Shown: piece by piece, positions 1 to 11,140 of the stretch | Layout: each line of letters opens with the position of its first letter | Position numbering within the stretch: position 1 is the stretch's first letter | Assembly (NCBI GenBank): GCA_023213395.1 | Contig: CM041465.1 | Location: forward strand, 66,905,741-66,969,740 | DNA from: Cycas panzhihuaensis | Lineage: Eukaryota; Cycadophyta | Reading direction: 5' to 3' | Length of the DNA stretch: 64,000 bases | The notes under the pieces: generated by a model | What the model was told of the DNA's origin: nothing | The model's database searches: none | Seen by the model: only the letters and a program-made list of their open reading frames with translations | Translations under genes and position numbers: made by a program

Positions 1-2180
1 CTTATAACAAAATGGTATAGCAGAGAGAGAAAATCACACTATAATCGAAATGGCTAGGTTTATGCTTAAGGACAAGAATTTTGGCCATGAGTTCTGGGAT
101 GAAGGAGTACACAAAACTATTTATTTACTCAATAGGTGTTCCACCAAAGCCCTTAGGTAGAAAGCTCAAGAAGAAGCTTGGACTGGTTACAAACCAAGTA
201 TACACCATCTTAGAGTATTTGGATGTCTTACCTATCCTCATATTTCTAATCAACAAAGATCAAAATTGGATGATCATGGTGTCAAATATATTTTCTAGGT
301 CATACAAGGTGTATGACCACAAATCAAGAAAAGTCATGTTAAGAGGGATGCTAAGTTCTAAGAAGATACCTACTATTGAGACACATAAGAAAAGAAAAAT
401 TAAATTGCAATAAAGTTTGATACATCTTTCAAAACCAAATATGTGCCTTCTATGTTTAATTCTAGGAGAAGAATCAATGAACTTAGTAAAGAGGGAACTT
501 CATCTCAACCTCCACCACAAAACTTACCAAAATGGATCCATCAAAATCATGACTTGGGCAACATCTTGGATAATATCATAGATCCATGCACTCACATAGG
601 GTTAATTTTTCTTTAATGAGTAAGGTATTGGAGACTCATGAGCCTCAAACCCTTAATGAGGCCAATCAACATGAATATTGGTAAAACACAATGGAAGATA
701 AATACAACTCCATTGTTAAGAATGATACATGTGAGCTAGTTGATTTACCTCTAAAGAAAAAGACCATTGGTATAAAATGGGTCTATAAGAGCAAGTTTCG
801 CTCATATGGCTCTATTGACAAGTATAAGGCTAGGTTGGTTCCAAAGGGATATGTTAAAAAAAAATGCATTGATTATATTGAAACTTTTACCCCTATTACT
901 TAGATGGAATCCATTAGAATGATAATAAGGCTAACAGTCCAAATGGGTTGGAAAGTTTATTAAATGGATGTCAAAAGTACCTTCTTCAATGGCTACATCA
1001 AAGAAGATATCTATGTCACTTAACCCATCATTTTTGAAGTCAGGGGAGAAGAGAACAAAGTGTATAAACTGAAAAATACAGTCTATGGTTTAAAATAAGC
1101 ACCTGAGACTTAGTATTCTTTCATAGATAAACATTTTAGAGATCAAGGGTTTGAAAGATCTCAAGTAGACCCTAACTTGTATATTCAAATCAAGGGAAAT
1201 TCAATTCTAATTATAGGTCTTTATGTGGATGACCTTGTATATACTAGAAATGACTCATATCTATTATGGCAATTCAAAGATGCTATGTATAAAGAATTCA
1301 AGATGATAGATTTTAGACTTATACATTACTTCCTAGGATTGGAAGTTTGGAAAGAAAAGAAGGGTATTTTCATCTCCCAATGTAAATATACTTTGGATTT
1401 ATTACAAAAATTTAGGATGTTTGATTATAAACCATTGGTAACCACAACTAAAATAGGAATAAAATTCTCAAAATCAGATGACTCTACTTTAGTTGACCTA
1501 ACACTCTACAGATAACTTATTAGTAGTTTAATATACTTGACATCCACTCAACTAGATATAACACACTCAGTTAGCGTTGTATCTATATTTATGCAAGATC
1601 CAAAGATGTCTCACTGGTAAACAACTAAGAGAATCCTTCAATATCTTAAAGGAACTCTAGATTATGGGCTATATTGCAGAGCTTCTTTAAAATTTTGGTT
1701 GACTAGCTATACAGATTTAGATTGGGTAGGAGATATTGATGACAAAAAATCTACAATAGGTTATATGTTCAATATGGAATCAGCAGCAATAGCATGGAGC
1801 ACAAAGAAACATAGCACAACTTCCTTATCTACAGTCAAGGTAGAATACAAAGCAATGGTAGTAGGTGCATGTGAATCAGTTTGGTTGAGAAGACTACTAC
1901 ATGATTTCTAGCTTAAACAGAAAGGTCCTACCAAAATTTGGTGTGACAATCAGAGCACCATCCAAATGGCAAAGAATCTAGTCTTCCATAGTAGAATAAA
2001 ACACATCAAGACTCAACATCATTTTATTCAAGAACTAGTATAAGCAAAAGAAATTAAATTAGCCTATTATAACACTGAAGACCAAAAACAAGTATATTTA
2101 CAAAGCTATTGAGCAAAGTCAAATTTTAGAAATTCAAAAAAAACATGGGAGTCATTCACATTGGTCATTACAGATAAGAA
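1..2180 (+). pseudogene. Family I Ty1/copia pol, 3' part (integrase end, RT, RNase H)
   Basis: This is the downstream part of a copia polyprotein whose 5' half lies outside the window. In order it holds the end of the integrase core (the conserved stretch before NHTIIEMARF, near 45-65), a linker, the RT start (691-903, with the GIKWVYK and DKYKARLVPKGY blocks), the RT active site GLYVDDLVY (about 1215-1240), and RNase H blocks such as DLDWVGDIDDKKST (1699-1911), WCDNQSTIQMAKN and SRIKHIKTQHHF (1940-2030). Many TAG, TAA and TGA stops and frame changes break it, so it cannot make a polyprotein. It runs directly into the LTR at 2181. The RT and RNase H resemble the pieces at 8196-9271 and, on the other strand, 38961-40650, which I group as family I. 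Confidence 0.9.
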
Positions 2181-2543
2181 TATTGGGATAACCCCCAATG
2201 TTCCTATGAGGTTGTGCACCTAAGGCCCCTCAAAGCCACCTTTGGCTCCCTAAGGCACCTAGAGTTGCACACCAAGTCACCTAGAGCCTCTAGATGCTGA
2301 CCCACTATTTTTAAGGTATGTCTTTGTGGTTTTAATTATATCTTTTAATATTAATTTGAATTTATTTTGGATAACATTTAGGTCAAGTTGAGGTGTTTAC
2401 TGTCTCTCCAAAATATCCTATAAATGGGGTGGGAATACCTCACTGGGGTTTTTTAACACCGCTAAAGATTCAATAAATAATGCTAACTTGTGTACGATAA
2501 TATCACCATTGTAGTCCTACTCTACATCTCTACGTCCTTCAAT
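2181..2543 (+). repeat. Family I copia LTR shared by two internal regions
   Basis: It is similar to the segments at 9272-9622, 38605-38952 and 63498-63855 (both minus): a TATTGG start followed by an ATAA..CCCAAT block, a middle rich in CCTAAGGCACC-like words, GGTGGGAATACCTC, then TTTTTTAACAC. The left edge follows RNase H and a purine-rich stretch. The right edge (about 2543) is set by comparison and is uncertain by several bases. To its right lie a leader and a gag gene, not flanking DNA, so it acts as 3' LTR of the left unit and 5' LTR of the right one. No clear primer-binding site follows it, so a small deletion is likely. Confidence 0.75.
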
Positions 2544-3686
2544 CTAATTCAATTTTTTTCACATTAATAAAGATAATATCATGAATTTACTACACTCTTT
2601 TCTAGCCTTGTAAGGAGAATGGTTAGGATCTCTGAAGTTACCACCATGTACATGTCATTAGCCTATTCATATTGATGAGGAACATAATTGGCTATAAGGT
2701 GTATTAGGTGACTGGATGAACTAGAGAACCTTTCTTTCTGGAGTTTGGAGACCAAGACTAGACTTGTAGAGGGTGAGTGCCTTAGTTTGTAAACCTTTAT
2801 GGCTAGATATGCCACTAGACATAAGTCTGACCCTTGTGGACTAGTAATTCAGAGGGGTATAACAACCTTCTTAGTAACCCGTGTACTAAAGTATATTAAG
2901 CCTAAAGCTCACATACCGGTATATTAGGTTCTTGTTTTGCCACTTATGGCTAAGCACCACTAGACAGGATAACAACCAAAGGTTTCCCTTGGAGAAACTT
3001 GGACTTAGAGCTTATAAGTTTTTATAGGGACTATAACACTTGTAAACTTTGGGAAAACCTTTAAACCTTATTTTTTGGGTTAATATTAAAACCAAACTTT
3101 GGAAAAATATCATCCTATTTATAGATATTTTTTTTACCAAACCTAGTAAAGAAATAACAACAAGTCTTGGAAATATGATTATCCCTAAGTTTAATGGATC
3201 AAACTTTCTGAATTAGAGTAAGAGGATGAGACCCATCCTCATAGCTAATGATATATAAAAAATTGTAAGGATAAATTACAATGAACTAGGTCAAAATGCC
3301 ATAGATGTTGAAAAGGTAGCTTATAAGGAAAATGTTAAGAAAGACAATGAAGCTCTTGCTCTCATTTTTTGCACATTGAAAGACTATATTTTCCCAAGAG
3401 TTAATGAGTCCATAAAATAGAAAGAGATATGGAATATCTTGCAACTAATCTATAAAAGGATCGCATCTTCAAACTTCAAACTTTAAGAAGCAAATTCGAG
3501 AACTTATGCATGATGCTAACTAAATCTGTGATATAATTTATGACTAGAGTGTAAAACTTAGTAAATCAAATGAGATCACTTAGGGATATGCTAACTAAAC
3601 AAAGAGTAGTAGAATGAATCTTAAGATGTGTCAGTGTCGTAAGAAGATTCGAAATAATAACAACAAGCATAGGTGAAAGAGGTTAA
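2544..3686 (+). pseudogene. Family I copia leader and gag, interrupted
   Basis: The first ~630 bases match, in reverse complement, the leader of the minus-strand element near 43200-43760 (shared stretches around GGAGAATGGTTAGGA and CTATAAGGTGTATTAGGTG). From about 3180 a decayed gag follows, with IIPKFNGSNFLN, MRPILIANDI and LGQNAIDVEK blocks that parallel the gag of the minus element (42870-43193). It carries several in-frame stops. The gag reading is recognisable to about 3680 and is then cut by the TGTATCAAGG start of another element's LTR. This piece follows an LTR and precedes a matching RT and RNase H (8196-9271), so it is the 5' part of the second unit of a tandem array. Confidence 0.75.
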
Positions 3687-3984
3687 TGTATCAAGGTCAT
3701 TTGTGTAGATTAATTATGTGACCTTAATGTATATTATTAGCATTAGTCTCTTAATGAAATGTACTTTATGTGCATTTAGATGTAATTTCAAGTTCATGTT
3801 ATTAAGTGAAAAAATCCTAACCCTAATGCTCACCTTCAATAATAAAAGGCAAAATCTCAAGAAGGAGTCATTATTCATTCTCACCTCCAAGCTTGCTCTC
3901 ATATCTTGTTTCATCTTCTTTTTCATTCTCCATTGTCATTGTGTACATGTGAGTGATTTATCTCTTAGATTCATCATTTCTTCC
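3687..3984 (+). repeat. Putative 5' LTR of the family III copia
   Basis: It starts TGTATCAAGG exactly where family I gag homology stops, holds a promoter-like AATAAAAGGC stretch, and ends just before a TGGTATCAGAG primer site. Only one copy is present, so the LTR call rests on position and the primer site, not on a repeat match. The exact 3' end is uncertain (about 3976-3984). Confidence 0.5.
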
Positions 3985-3986
3985 TG

Positions 3987-4001
3987 TGGTATCAGAGATA
4001 G
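3987..4001 (+). promoter_or_regulatory. Primer-binding site (initiator Met-tRNA type)
   Basis: TGGTATCAGAGATAG matches the usual plant copia primer site TGGTATCAGAGC at its first eleven bases and lies just after the putative LTR. Confidence 0.7.
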
Positions 4002-5990
4002 AAGGGGATCTATTCACTCCATTCCACTTGCATGGAGTCATTTTGCCTCTACTTCACTTTCAATGTGAAGTATTGAGAGTGCATTCATTATTTTTTAACA
4101 TTTTGAGAGCTTAAAATTATAGTATTTTGTATGTTGCTACTTTGTCCATGTGTGCAGAAATTTAGAGGTGAAGAATACAGGTTTTTGAAGCTATTCAACT
4201 ACCAGAACAGTCTTGGAAGCATTAAAGTCCCAAATTTTTATAAAAATTTGACCATCTCATAATTTGATGACATTTGGAATGAAAGGTCTCCTTGACTAGA
4301 GGATCATTTTTGTCTTCTAGAGAAACTTCAGATTCAGCCTGAAAGAGTGAGTTTTGGCTGTGACAAAAGGGTGAATTTTGTAGATAAGTGATTTAAAGCA
4401 CTTTTCCTAATGAAATCCTTTAATTATAAGCCAAAGATCTAAAAGTTTTATTAAGGTATCTGCTATATTTATGTCTTAAGATTAGTTTAAAATAAATCTC
4501 ATCAAATTTCATCTACTAGTTAGTGAGATCTATACATTTTTCTCACAGTTGTTGATTTTGCCTACTCAACCCCACAAAGGACATTACAAGGGCATTTCAG
4601 GCAATTGTTTGGTAGATTTTGTAGATGGTGCAGAAGAAAAAGTTAATGTATGTGTCAAAATACAACTTTAGACATATTGAAATTTAGATTCTAAGATAGT
4701 TGATCTGCCATAATTTTACTTTGGTGGTTTTTCGGGTAGAAAAGTTTTTGTACCTTTTCTAAAATATGACTTAACAACTCTATCAGAAATAACATTCTAA
4801 ACACTTTTTTCTTCTATCATAACTTCAGATTTCATCATTTAGGCCTTCATATTTATAATTTTTAGAAATTTGCCCATTTATCATTATTTGTAAATTTTGT
4901 GAAAAAATCACGAAATATGGCAAAATAGCATGCATATAGATTTAGAAAAATCATCATTTTAGTGGCAAGTTAATACAATTTTTAGCCCATTATAACTTTT
5001 GTATCAAAACTTCCAAAATCATATTTGGAAACATTATACTAAAGCAAGGGAAATCTTGGATCAGAAGTAACATCTAGTTCCCCTGCTAAATCTAGCATGT
5101 TTTTCTATTTGCACACATAGCATAAAGTATCAAAAAAGTAGCAACAATAATAAAGCATCACAAAAGCAACAATAATAATAAAGCATCACAAAAGTAGCAA
5201 CAATGACAAAGTAAGCATGAAAAGCAAGCAAGCACATTTGACAAGTTTCTATTTTAGTTTTTAATTAAATGGAAACCTCTTACACTATTCCTAAAAGGAA
5301 TGTCATCCATACGATCTATACCACCAGTTCTTGACTTGTGCGCATACTCGCCTTAGTTAAAATATACCAAGGTTAGCTAAAGTCCAAGCCCTAAGGGAGG
5401 TCTGAGTTTCATGCTGGGTCTAGTCTTAACTGGAATAGTGGTCGAGGGACTGGTTAGCTATACCTACGGCCTCCAATCAGGGATAATCCTGATAACCACC
5501 TAAGAAAACTAAAGACCTTAATGCAAGATTAAAATTAACCTAGTCCAATATCCGTCATAGCCGTGGGATGCGCAGTACCGTTTGACTCTTTGGAGGAGGT
5601 ATATAGCTGCTCATTGGTGAATTGGGTGAGGACTGAGAGTACCTAGGCTCCATTGTGACTTGGATTTCATCACCAAGCACAGGTGCAGGTATCGCGGGTA
5701 AAGGCCCTCATAGTATACTAGAATCCTTAGGCATTGAAACCTCACCTACATTTGGACATAAGTGAGAGGTTAGTGGCATGACACATCACCACTCTTTGCC
5801 AACTCTACATTAGGCCTTATTCTTGCATCATTACTTATATTCATATTTTATATAATTATTGAAAAATAGTTAATCATTGCTTACTTCTCATCATAACAAT
5901 CATTTCTACATCCCTGATGCACTAGGTGTACTAGCCATATGTGTTAATGGCACATACTTCTATCATCTCTTCTACTTCATCGTCATCACC
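4002..5990 (+). other. Non-coding leader of the family III copia
   Basis: These two kilobases lie between the primer site and the gag start, with no open frame of note. A more GC-rich stretch at about 5280-5830 stands out from the AT-rich rest, and a short tandem repeat lies at 5120-5216. A leader this long is unusual for a copia element and may hide a further old insertion. I could not identify one. Confidence 0.45.
5120..5216 (+). repeat. Short tandem repeat, unit about 27-30 bases
   Basis: Three to four imperfect copies of a unit containing AAAGCATCACAAAAG and AGCAACAATAATAA stand head to tail. The units differ by small gains and losses of AAT triplets. Confidence 0.75.
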
Positions 5991-8195
5991 ATGTCATCTC
6001 AATTCAAACAAAATGTTAACTGTATATTGAAAGGCAAAGAAAATTAGGATATATGGTACATTAGAATTAAAAATGTTGCAAAGTATAAAGGCCTTTAGAG
6101 AGCCCACCTGTAGCCCACACCCAACATACCAGCAACAACTACAACAATTGCTTCCAATGGATTTGCCCCAACAGCTCCTACAGATGCTACAACTAAACTA
6201 CAATGGGAGATAGATGATGAAAAGATTTATACAAGAATTTTGTTGGTCACTGATCACTCCTTGCACAACTTGATAAATGAAGAGGAACATGATACAGCCT
6301 GGAAGGTCCTAGAAGTTCTTAGAAAGAAATTTGATACAAACTCAGATTTAGAATTTGTTCATCTTATTTTGAAAATAAACAAATTAAAAATGCAGAAGGG
6401 ACGAGCTCATGAGATAATAAATCTCCTTCGACCAATCAAACATGCAATTAACAAAGACTTTAAGACTCAATACATCACTTGGGGATTTTTCATTCAGTCA
6501 TGTTTACATATCCTTGATTATAAAAACTTGCTTGGAAGTCTTCAATCTAGTGGAACATTGAAGAAACTCAACTTCGAAGCACTTGCTGAGAAGTTCATAG
6601 AATTTGACAAGAACTTTGATACAAATTTTGTAGCCTTTGACTCTCTTCCACATGCAACCTTTGAGGTAGAAGAAGAAGTTTGTTATATAAAAAATCAAGG
6701 TCCCTCTCATGGTAGAGGAAATAATGGAGCAAGAGGAAGAGGAAGAAATATGAGAAATCATCCATAAGGTCAATCAAACCATCAATCACAACCTCAATAG
6801 TTTCAAGGCCAAGGGCTACCTCAACAAAGAGCAAGACAGTCATGCCAAACTAGTACTTCTTCAGGGACCGATAATCAAACTATTATGTATGATCGGTGTA
6901 ACTATAAAGGACACTTAGCAAAAGATTGCATAACTGCCACTTATAAATTGGCCAAGTTCCAACCAAAACATGGAGCTCACAATATTGAAGAAACTTGTGA
7001 AGAATCCTTTAGTGGTGCAGGTTTTGTACAAGCACACATTCAAAGAATTAAGGGATCTTCAACATCAAATGTCATTGACTAACCAAAGAGATACTTTTAA
7101 GCTCGGTGTGGATATATCACTTCTGAATTCCCTTCACCAATGCCAAACCCTATTGGACTTGCTAATAGTGTGGCTTCAATCGATGGACAGTGGATCATGG
7201 ACATAGGAGCAACTCAACATATGACATGTAATCACAATCTATATCAAACATTTGACTCAAATGTTCATAGAGTTGTTCACATGGCTGATAAATCACAACA
7301 ACCCGTTGAAGGAATTGGCAACATTAGCCTGAAACTCCCAAGCTTAGAAGATTTTACATTGCTTGATGTCTTATACATACCCAATCTCAAACAAAACCTA
7401 CTCTCTTTATCCACACTTGTTTCTCATGGATTTGATCTGAGTGTAATCATAAATGACCAGACTTTTAAGGTCATTCACCCTCCAACTAATCAGGTGGTTT
7501 TGACTAGACATCTTTTTAGCAAACTCTTTCGACTGAATGGCTTTCCATTTTTAAAACCCATTGTGCCCAAAGCCCTTGTGCCGATGAAGAATTTACATTT
7601 AATTCCATCTTAACCCATCCAACGTTGTCAGTAGAAGCTCTTTGGCATGCTCGTATGGACCATGTTCACATTGATAGACTTAGAGATCTTTCTAAAACTC
7701 TTCCAAACCTTCTAAAGTTTTTCTCTAAGCCCTTTAAATGTGAAGCTTGTATCATTGCCAAATCTTATCGACAACCCTTTCCCAAAAGTCAGTGGAAATC
7801 GAGCCATCCATTACAATTGGTACACTCTGATTTGTGTAGGCTAGTACCCATTTCTTCACTGAAGGGCAAGCTATATTACATCTCTTTCATTGATGATTTC
7901 ACTAGAAAAGTATGGGTAACTTTTCTATATAAGAAAGATGAAGCATTCCGTATATTCAAGGAATTTAAAACCCTCACTGAAAAAGAGTCAGGTTATTAAC
8001 TCAAATGTCTTTGAATTGATAATGGTGGCGAATATACCTCACATGAGTTTGAAAGCTACCTTCAAGACAATGGCATCAAGAATCAAACAACAGTAGCAAG
8101 TACCCCATAGCCAAATGGAGTTGTTGAGCGCATGAATAGGATAATCATGAATATGGCTCATGCTATGTTAATATATAAAAATGTACCTACCTATT
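5991..8195 (+). pseudogene. Family III copia gag, protease and integrase (broken)
   Basis: The gag starts at an ATG at 5991 (MSSQFKQ, then a KGKEN.DIWYIRIK block typical of plant copia gag). An open stretch of 175 codons at 6240-6767 ends in a glycine/arginine-rich tail (GRGNNGARGRGR). A zinc knuckle, CNYKGHLAKDC, lies near 6893-6925 and its first Cys is replaced (YDRCNYKGH). The protease motif WIMDIGATQHMTC (near 7190) has Ile where the usual DSG has Ser. The GAG-pre-integrase block LWHARMDH and the integrase core (7625-7999: HSDLCRLVP, FIDDFTRKVW; then DNGGEYTSHEF and ERMNR) follow, with stops at 7612 and 7999 and a TAG in the P.PNG box. It ends at about 8195 without an RT. Confidence 0.85.
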
Positions 8196-9271
8196 GAACA
8201 ACAACATGGTATTCTCATATCGATAAATATTTCAAAAATTGAATGTTCAAAATATCTCAATCATATCAAAACCTATGTATCAAAATTGAAGGAGAATCTA
8301 TTTTAATTATGGGACTTTATATAGATGATCTTGTCTACATTGGTAATGATTCATAGCTTCTATAAAGTTTTAAGAAAGACATATGTATAGAATTTGAAAT
8401 GATGAACCTTGGAATGATGTATTACTTCTTAGGTTGAGAAGTATGGCAAGGAGAAAATGGCATGTTTATCTCTAAAAGAAAATATACCTTTGACTTCAAA
8501 ATTTTAGGATTGTGGATTGTAAACCTTTAAATACTCCTTCTAAATCTAGACTTAAATTATCTAAATTCGATGACTCCACACTAGTAAACCCTTCTCTCTA
8601 CATACAGTTGATTGGAAGCCTTATTTACCTAACTTCCACTCGACCAGATATCATGCATGCAGTTAGTATAGTATTAAGATTTATGCAAGAACCCAAGACA
8701 TCTTACTGGTAAGCAACTAAGAGAATTTTATGATATCTAAAAGCCACATTAGAATATGGGTTATTCTACAAATATTCTCTAAATTTCATATTGGTTAGGC
8801 ACAGATTCAGATTGGGTAGGTGATACTAACGATAGAAAATCAACTTCTAGTTATATTTTTAGTATGGGTTCGACATCTATAGCCTAGACCATAAAAAAGT
8901 AGAATATAGTCTCTTTATCTACAATAGAAGTAGAATACAAAGCAACAATTCCAAGGGCATACAAAATAGTTTGGTTAAGGAGACTATTACAGGACTTTTA
9001 ATTAGAATAGAAAGGGTCAATAAGAATCTGATGTGATAATTAGAGTACAATACAAATGATAAAGAGTCTAGTATTTCACAGAAGAACAAAGCATATCAAG
9101 ACACAATACCATTTCATTCGAGAGCTAGTATAAGTAGGCAAAATAAAATTGGCATATTGTAGTATAGAAAATCAAGCAGCTAACATCTTCACAAAAGCTT
9201 TAGAAAAGATCAAATTTTAGAATTTTAGAGACAAGTTGGAAGTTCTACACATTGGTTGTTATGGTGGAGAA
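8196..9271 (+). pseudogene. Family I copia RT C-terminal part and RNase H (broken)
   Basis: Homology to the family I element at 1-2180 starts in the RT at a block reading YSHIDKYF (compare SFIDKHF near 1125). It passes through the active site GLYIDDLVY (about 8310-8340) and the blocks STRPDIMHAV and DSTLVNPSLY (8512-8712), and ends with decayed RNase H (CDN, RTKHIKTQYHF near 9030-9115). Stops and frameshifts are frequent. The protease, integrase and RT N-terminus expected between the gag at 3180-3686 and this piece are missing. A purine-rich run (GGTGGAGAA) just before 9272 is the polypurine tract. Confidence 0.85.
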
Positions 9272-9622
9272 TATTGGTATAATGCCCAATATTAAATTAT
9301 GTGAATCCTCCTTGGACCCCTAAAAGGCATCTTGGGCCCTAAAAGCAACTTAGGCGACCTAAAGCCACCATGCAACCACCTAGAGTTGACAAGGAGCTAC
9401 CAACGCCACCTAAGGTATGTTATTTTATTAATGCATCTAATATTTTATTATTTTTTTAATTTTTTAATTTGATGTTAGGTAGAGGTGCTTGCCGCCTCCT
9501 TAAAGCTATATAATAGTGGGAAATGCCTCCCTAGTGTTTTTTAACATTACCTTTATATCAGAACTATGGTTAACTCATTTAGAATGGCTTTGTAATCTAT
9601 CCACTCGGTTCTCGGCTCCAAC
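9272..9622 (+). repeat. Family I copia 3' LTR
   Basis: It starts TATTGGTATAATGCCCAAT right after the polypurine tract and shares the GTGGGAAATGCCTCCCTAG and TTTTTTAACATTACC blocks with the other family I LTRs. The end is read at GGCTCCAACA (about 9622), by analogy with CTTCCAACA in the minus-strand copies. Confidence 0.8.
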
Positions 9623-9640
9623 AACATGTTTTGTTTCTAT

Positions 9641-9654
9641 TTGGTATTAAAGTT
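9641..9654 (+). promoter_or_regulatory. Primer-site-like sequence after the LTR (weak)
   Basis: TTTGGTATTAAAGTT lies about 18 bases past the LTR end and resembles the TGGTATTA(G/A)AG primer sites seen elsewhere here. It could be the start of yet another internal region, or of the gypsy remnant that follows. It could also be chance. Confidence 0.3.
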
Positions 9655-9825
9655 ATTATATTATCCTTAGCAGATCTCATATATTTCTAACTAATTGTAT
9701 TATGGTTGTTCTTTACTAGTATATCTTTTTCTGCAATTAAATAATGGCCTAACATCAAAATGTAGTAGGTCAGACTATTTCCCAATTATTAGACCATGGC
9801 TCAAGATATTTCTTTACACAACAAC

Positions 9826-9856
<31 letters not shown>

Positions 9857-9944
9857 CAAGTCAATTTCATATTGGTAGTAAAGAAGCAATATATCTTAAG
9901 AACATCAATTTAATATTTCATTCTTTATTTCTTATTATAATGAT

Positions 9945-9981
<37 letters not shown>

Positions 9982-10012
9982 CTAGATAGATAAATTGATT
10001 GATTGATTGATA
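9826..10012. repeat. Cluster of microsatellites (TA, GA, TG, TTGA)
   Basis: A short AT run and a GA run (about 9826-9857), a TG run (about 9949-9976, one TA interruption) and four GATT/TTGA units (about 9993-10012) lie within 190 bases. Confidence 0.9.
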
Positions 10013-10389
10013 AATAGATGAGTATTATGTTGATTATTGATAGCTCTGAGACTATTGATGATGGAGTTGTTATGACACAAGATAGTTATAAGAGTTAATA
10101 AAACTATTAATTTTAATTATTAGAAGTTGGTTTTCATTATTATTATAGAATAGATATTTTATTGGAAGTTGGTTTTATTAGTAAGAAGTCAATTTTTTTA
10201 TAAAGTCAAATATGACATCTATAAGTAGAGAATAATCATTCACTTGTAAATCACTTTTGGTAAGTTAATTCATTTGGGATCCTTTGACTATTTGGCTCTT
10301 AAGAGCTTATTTTTATCTTTCATGTTAACTTCCTTTATGTTAGGAGAAGTAAATCCAATTTAGAATCACTTCAAGAGATATAAGAATGG

Positions 10390-10870
10390 CGTATTTAGCA
10401 TATCAAGGATTTACATTCTTTAAAGTATAAATGGAAGGATTTAAAAAAAATAATTATGAATTTAAGTCAACCAAGCATGTTCTCTAAATTTTGAGTGGTT
10501 ACACTACAAGTCTTAGAGCAAAATTATAAATATTACAAAGAAATTAGTTTCGACATGCTATTCATCTCTAATCTACCACCTAGCAACAACGTGCATGATG
10601 TATCCCATATTTCTTGTCTTGAACTAAAATTGGGACAAACCAAGATAGTATAGACAGAATTTTCAATACTAGATGAAGAAGGGAAGTTGACCATAAAACT
10701 TAAAGGCATTCTCTAGATTTGGATGAAGCAACTTCAACATAAGGATATTTAAGAGCATTCGATTAAATGGAAGATCTTTGGTAAGGAGAAAGCCACATTG
10801 AAACCTAAATAATAGTACTGACAACATTCTCACATCCCCGTGTTTTGAGGGCGAAGTAAGTTCTCATTAG
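10390..10870 (+). pseudogene. Ty3/gypsy integrase C-terminus and chromodomain remnant
   Basis: In one frame, with stops, I read a block typical of the C-terminal end of a plant chromovirus polyprotein. It has LPPSNNVHDVSHISCLELKL (about 10570-10640), a hydrophobic DEEGKLTIKLKGIL linker, then a chromodomain-like HKDI.EHSIKWKIFGKEKAT and a final CFEGEVSSH tail (to about 10870). In the family, this region follows the integrase core and helps target insertion. No RT or integrase core was found upstream, so it is a fragment. It is badly decayed, and assignment below the level of a Ty3/gypsy chromovirus is not possible. Confidence 0.55.
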
Positions 10871-11140
10871 GTGGGAGTTGTAGCATTTTTTTTTATTGAC
10901 ATCTTTTCAAGTTTGACATAGTTCTTTCCTTTAGATTTTGGCTGAACTCCTACATAAAAAACCAACTTCTATTTCTTTACCTATATATAGGGCATCTCAC
11001 TCCCATTTAGAAATAAAAATTGAAAGACATTCAATCTATTGTTTTTTGGCCCTAGTTGGAATCTACTTTGGGAGACACCCAACTTTGAAAATGAGATGTT
11101 CTACGCTACTTTATATTTGTAAGATTTTGACTCATTTATG
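10871..11140 (+). repeat. Possible 3' LTR of the gypsy remnant (uncertain)
   Basis: Directly after the chromodomain remnant come a purine run (GGTGGGAG) and an AT-rich stretch with a TATA-like CTATATATAGGGC (about 10980), as expected for polypurine tract plus LTR. No second copy is present, so the ends cannot be fixed. Confidence 0.3.

Larger units (their letters stand above)
3687..8195 (+). mobile_element. Family III Ty1/copia element, 3' half missing
   Basis: This is a copia element inserted into the gag of the family I unit. It has a putative 5' LTR, a primer-binding site, a long non-coding leader, gag, protease and most of an integrase. It stops within the integrase near 8195, where sequence homologous to the host element's RT begins. 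RT, RNase H and the 3' LTR are absent, and no second copy of its LTR was seen in the window. The gag differs in sequence from family I gag, which is why I treat it as a separate element. The right boundary is the point where homology to family I RT starts and is good to about ten bases. Confidence 0.65.

Noticed and set aside
3714-4068. Overlapping open frames on both strands (about 70 and 116 codons)
   Set aside because: They lie within the putative LTR and primer site of the family III copia and have no motif.
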